Below, piece by piece: positions 59,949 to 64,000 of a DNA stretch of 64,000 nucleotides. The notes beneath the pieces were generated by a model. The model was not told where the DNA came from. It saw only the letters and a program-made list of their open reading frames with translations, and searched no databases. This DNA comes from Dillenia suffruticosa (taxonomy: Eukaryota; Streptophyta; Magnoliopsida; Dilleniales; Dilleniaceae), in the NCBI GenBank assembly GCA_033439265.1, contig JAVTVX010000024.1:15546501-15610500 (forward strand), given 5' to 3'. The position numbers and the translations under genes are program-made. The stretch's first letter is position 1. Every line of letters starts with the position of its first letter.

Positions 59949-61470
59949 ATGGCCATAAATGAAGACAATGTACTGGTTGAAACATACTCAACAAATTATG
60001 TACCTTTCTTCTATGGAAGCAACTTTAGCTATTGGAATAAAAGAATACGTAATTTCATCATTACACAAGATCTTAATACCCGGGAAATAATAAAAAAATG
60101 TGTTGAATTTCCCACCGAAGAGGTTGATGGTGCATGTGTACCAATTAAGCTAAAGAATATGACAATTGAGTAAAAAAATTCCTATCAAGCAAACTACAAG
60201 ACCATAAATCTTCTTCATCTTGCTCTGAGAATCAATGAATATAATTGAGTTTCCTCATTATCACAACAAAAAAAATCTGGAAAAGACTCAAAGCCACCTA
60301 TGAAGCACCGATCAAGTTCACAAAAGCAAAATTATATCGCTAAAACAAGAATACGAAATCTTCAAGATGAAAGAATGAGAATCTATCAGTAAAATGATAA
60401 CAAGATTCAATAAGGTGACAAATGAATTAAGATTATTTGGAAAGGGAATCTCTCAAGAAGACATGGTAGACAAGATTCTGAGAAGTCTACAAAAATCTTG
60501 GGAACTTAAGTCACCGTGATAGAAGAATCAAAAGATCTTGAAACCTTGACCATGGATGAACTCATAAGCTCACTAATAATCCACGAAATGAAGTTGAATG
60601 TGAAGGAGCTAGGAAAAGAAGAAAAAAAATAAAGGAGTAGCTCTCAAGATTGACAGTGATGAGAATACTTCAAACTCTGAAGAGGAAGATAATAAAGAAG
60701 ATGAAGCATTATTGGTCAGAAGATTGAAGAGGTTTATAATGCGAAGGAGGAACAAGAGCAAATCACATTTCAAAAGATGAGGGAAGAAAGAAGATATCTG
60801 ATGCTTCGAGTGTAAAAAATTGAGACACATAGAAGCTGATTGTCCTCAATTGAAAATGGATGATAAGAAAAATAAGAAAGAAAGAAAAGAGAAGAAAAAG
60901 AAGAAGACTATTGCTGTTTGGAGTGATGAAAACTCTAACTCAAGTGAAGAAGAACCAATAGAAAAACAAACTAACTTGTGCTTCATGGCCAATGAGGAAT
61001 TCTCCAACAATAAGATAGACTCTACTTCTTATACTTCTTATTCTTCTTAAGGAATCAAAAAGGTTAAAAGTGAAAAATAATCTGTAAAAGAAATATATGA
61101 CTGAAATTGTTAAAAAATTAGAAAAATCAAAAATAAAAGTTAATGAACTAAGAGAGAAAAATGTTAAATTAGAATTGATAATTGCTAAACTTGAAAAGGA
61201 GTTAATGAATGAAAAGAACAAACATCTGGACTTGCAAAATATATTAGATAATGTCAAACTTAAAAACAATCAAATGAATAAAAACATATCTATGTGAAAA
61301 GAGCTAACTGAACAAAAAGAGAAAAATATCAGGCAAAACACCATTATAATGAAATTCATACAAGGTCAAGAAAAATTAGATGCCATCCAAAGAGTACAGA
61401 GAGCAGTATTTTATAAGATTGGGTTAGGATTTTATCCTACTCAAATTTAGAAAATGCTATATAAGTTTTT
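59949..61470 (+). pseudogene. Copia copy 2 gag, broken
   Basis: MAINEDNVLVE at 59949, open for 74 codons to a stop at 60171, then frame changes through the Gag core. One zinc knuckle at 60802-60843 is intact and in frame (CFECKKLRHIEADC), followed by a Lys/Glu-rich segment and SDENSNSSEEEP to 61048. A coiled-coil-like frame lies at 61097-61297. Confidence 0.8.
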
Positions 61471-64000
61471 TATCCTACTCAGTTTGTTAAGTGTTAGTTA
61501 GTTGTGTGATAAATGTTATAAAGTTATATTTGACTTAGATGCATGCTTTATCATTGATAAAATTTATGATGATATTAAATTCATTGGTCTTAGAAGAGCA
61601 AATATCTTTGTAATTGATTTAGAGCAGTTAGAAACTTAAAATGAGTCTTGCCTAGTTGCAGTAAGCAAGGACAACTCATGACTTCGCCATAGAAGATTAA
61701 GACATGTAAGTATGGACACAATATCAAAATTAATTAGAAAAGATATTGTAAAAGGTTTACCTAGTTGCAGTAAAATAGATTGTATGATGCATGCATGAAA
61801 GGAAAATAGACCAAAACTTCCTTTAAGTCCAAAAACTATGTATCCAACAGTAGTCCTTTGAAACTTTTGTACATAAACTTATTCAGACCAACTAGAACTC
61901 AAAATTTAGAAGAAAAATATTATAAATTTGTAATCATTGATAATTACTTTAGATACACAAGGGTACTATTCCTGATCAAGAATGAGAAAGCCGATAAGGC
62001 TTTCATTAAACTATGCAAAGAAAATTCAAAATGAAAAGAAAATTTCAGTTAAGAGTATCAAAAGTGATCATGGTAAAGAATTTGTAAATAAAACCATAAA
62101 AGAATTCTATAGCAGTCAAGGTATTTATCATAATTTTTCAGTCCCTAGGATAGCTCAACAAAATGGAGTAGTAGAAATTAAAAACAAAATATTACAAATG
62201 GCTAGAACTATGCTTTGTGAGCATGATTTGCGAAAGTTTTTCTGGACAAAAATAGTGAATACTGTTTGCTACATCTTAAATAGGGCATTAATTAGACCTA
62301 TTTTAAAGAAAACTCCCTATGAACTTTACAAAGGAAGGAAACCCAATATAGTCTATTTTAAAATTTTCAAATGCAAACGTTATGTTCTAAATAATGAAAA
62401 AGAAGTTTTAGGAAAATTTGATATCAAAAGCAATGAAAAAATATTTTTAGGATATTCGATAGTAAGTAAAGTATATAGAGTTTATAACAAAAGAATCAGA
62501 ACAGTAGAAGAATCAATATATCTAGATATGACAAAGAAAGTAATACTGACAAAAAAAGATTAGATGATGAAGATTTAACAGAAAAATTTAATGAATTGGA
62601 TCTTATTGAAAATTTGAATTCTCAAAAAAAAAAGAAATCAATGAAGTCACTGAACAAGAAAAAAAAACATGACGTTCAACAAGAGCAAAAAATTAAATAT
62701 CCTCAAATCATAAAAGATATCAACGTAGAAAATATAATAGGTGATATAAGTTCTGGTGTTAGAACTAGATTAGCCCTACAGAATCTATGCGAATATGTGG
62801 CGTTCATCTCTTAGAAAGAACCTAAGAATGTAGAGGAAGTATTGGAAGATGAAAATTGGATAATGACTATACAACATGAACTCAATCAATTTAAAAGAAA
62901 TAAAATGTGGAACCTTGTTCCTCGACCAAAGGATCAATACATAATTGGAACAAAGTAGGTCTTCAGAAATAAACTTGATAAATATGGAACAATCACAAGT
63001 AATAAGGTAGAATTTGTGGCCAAAGGATTCGGATAGGATGAGCGAATTGACTATGATGAAACGTATATTTCAATGGTTAGATTAGAAACTATTAAAATAC
63101 TTTCAACCTTTTCCTGTTATATGAACTTTAAATTGTATTAAATGAATGTTAAAAGTGTCTTTCTAAATGGTTATTTAAATGAAACTATGTATGTAGAACA
63201 ACCCTTGGTTTTGAAGATCCTAAATATCCAGAACATGTTTTTAAACTGACTAAAGTTTTGTATGGATTAAAACAAACTCTTAGAGCTTGGTATAAGAGAC
63301 TTAACAATTTCCTAATTGAAAACAAATTTGAGAGAGAAAGGTTGACACAACTTTTTTTTATAAAAAAAAAAAGAAAATAATTTTCTGATAATCCATATAA
63401 GATATAATTTTTGAAGGAACAAGCATAAAAATGTGTAAAGATTTTACAGAAAGAATGGAAGTAGAATTTAAAATGAGTATGATTGGAGAATTGAATTATT
63501 TACTAGGATTTCAAATTAAACAATCTGAAAATGGAATATTTCTCGTCAATCCAAGTAAACCAATGATCTTATCAAAAGATTTGGGTTTAATGAATGCAAA
63601 GGAAATACCACACTTATGAGCACAACCCTAAAATTAGATAAAATGAAAATGCCAAATCAGTAAGTCAGAAAGCATATAAAAGCATGATTTGATCACTCTT
63701 GTATCTCACTATCTTGAGACTAGACATACAATTAGTGTATGTCTTTATGTAAGATTTCAATCAGACCTAAAGGAATCCCATTTGATAGTAAATAAAAGAA
63801 TTTTTAGATATCTTAAAGACACTACATATTCAGGCTTTTAGTATGATAAAAATACAAGTTTTCAATTGAATGGATTCTCTGACACAGATTTTACAAAATG
63901 TAAATTAGATAGAAAAAGTACTGATGGTACTTGTCAATTCTTTGGAATCACATTGGTATCATGGTCTTTCAAGAAACAAAATAGCATAGCATTGTCAGCA
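61471..64000 (+). pseudogene. Copia copy 2 pol without protease, broken
   Basis: Begins within the pre-integrase region (LLSVS, LCDKCYK near 61485). The integrase has the longest open stretch (61982-62563) with SDHGKEF, AQQNGVVEIKNK, FFWTKIVNTVCYILNRAL and a C-terminal GKFDIKSNEKIFLGYS. RT (62850-63420) has lost function visibly: the catalytic QMD triplet is stop-Met-Asn (Asn codon 63145-63147) and the YVDD region near 63395 is deleted or scrambled. RNase H (from about 63790) shows SDTDFTKCKLDRKSTDGT and runs off the end. Confidence 0.82.

Larger units (their letters stand above)
59942..64000 (+). mobile_element. Internal region of SIRE-like Copia copy 2, truncated by the window
   Basis: Same family and orientation as copy 1. 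The PBS and most of the leader are missing (LTR2 is followed directly by gatctgaatggcc), the protease segment is deleted, and RNase H is cut by the window end. Confidence 0.8.

Overview
The window is nuclear DNA of a flowering plant, most likely a eudicot. It is strongly AT-rich, carries one spliced plant housekeeping gene, and is otherwise filled with plant transposable elements in various states of decay. I cannot name the species. Exon and repeat borders were read by eye from splice signals, target-site duplications (TSDs) and alignment of copies inside the window.

Region 1 (1-10.54 kb) holds the 5' part of a PUX7-type gene (plant UBX-domain protein, a CDC48 cofactor) on the minus strand. 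Four phase-consistent exons encode the UBA domain and the start of the UAS domain; the rest lies left of base 1. Its two long introns are packed with insertions. Intron 3 holds a SINE-like element and a gag-only Copia element with all its landmarks (LTRs, TSD, PBS, PPT). Intron 1 holds a truncated Ty3/gypsy remnant, a hAT/MITE-like repeat and an RTE LINE tail.

Region 2 (10.5-16.1 kb) is the upstream intergenic stretch, with a well-bounded tRNA-derived SINE, Copia-like LTR fragments and sequence full of short repeated phrases.

Region 3 (16.1-36.3 kb) contains two related CACTA (En/Spm-like) elements. CACTA-1 begins at 16108 and has no recognisable right end. A Ty3/gypsy-like LTR (LTR-A) sits in it, and a second LTR of the same family (LTR-B, TSD TACTC) sits inside LTR-A. 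CACTA-2 (29016-36257) is complete, with CACTACAAAA ends and a TAT TSD. No transposase is visible in either. Both carry strikingly GC-rich islands in very AT-rich surroundings.

Region 4 (36.3-47.6 kb) is a mosaic: an internally deleted LTR (LTR-C), a solo LTR with a perfect TSD (LTR-D), fragments of a transposon-type reading frame, and a nearly full-length but dead RTE LINE on the minus strand.

Region 5 (47.9-64.0 kb) is an array of SIRE-like Ty1/copia elements on the plus strand: LTR0, PBS, LTR1, gag-pol copy 1, PPT, LTR2, gag-pol copy 2 (running off the end). Both gag-pol copies are dead through stops, frameshifts and deletions. The LTRs are full of irregularly spaced TGTCGACC-type phrases.

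The PUX7 gene is the only gene I consider functional. I see no convincing evidence for a new biological system. The most unusual sequence is the GC-rich islands and splice-donor-like repeats in the CACTA family, and the tandem hairpin array in the LTRs of the intronic Copia element.
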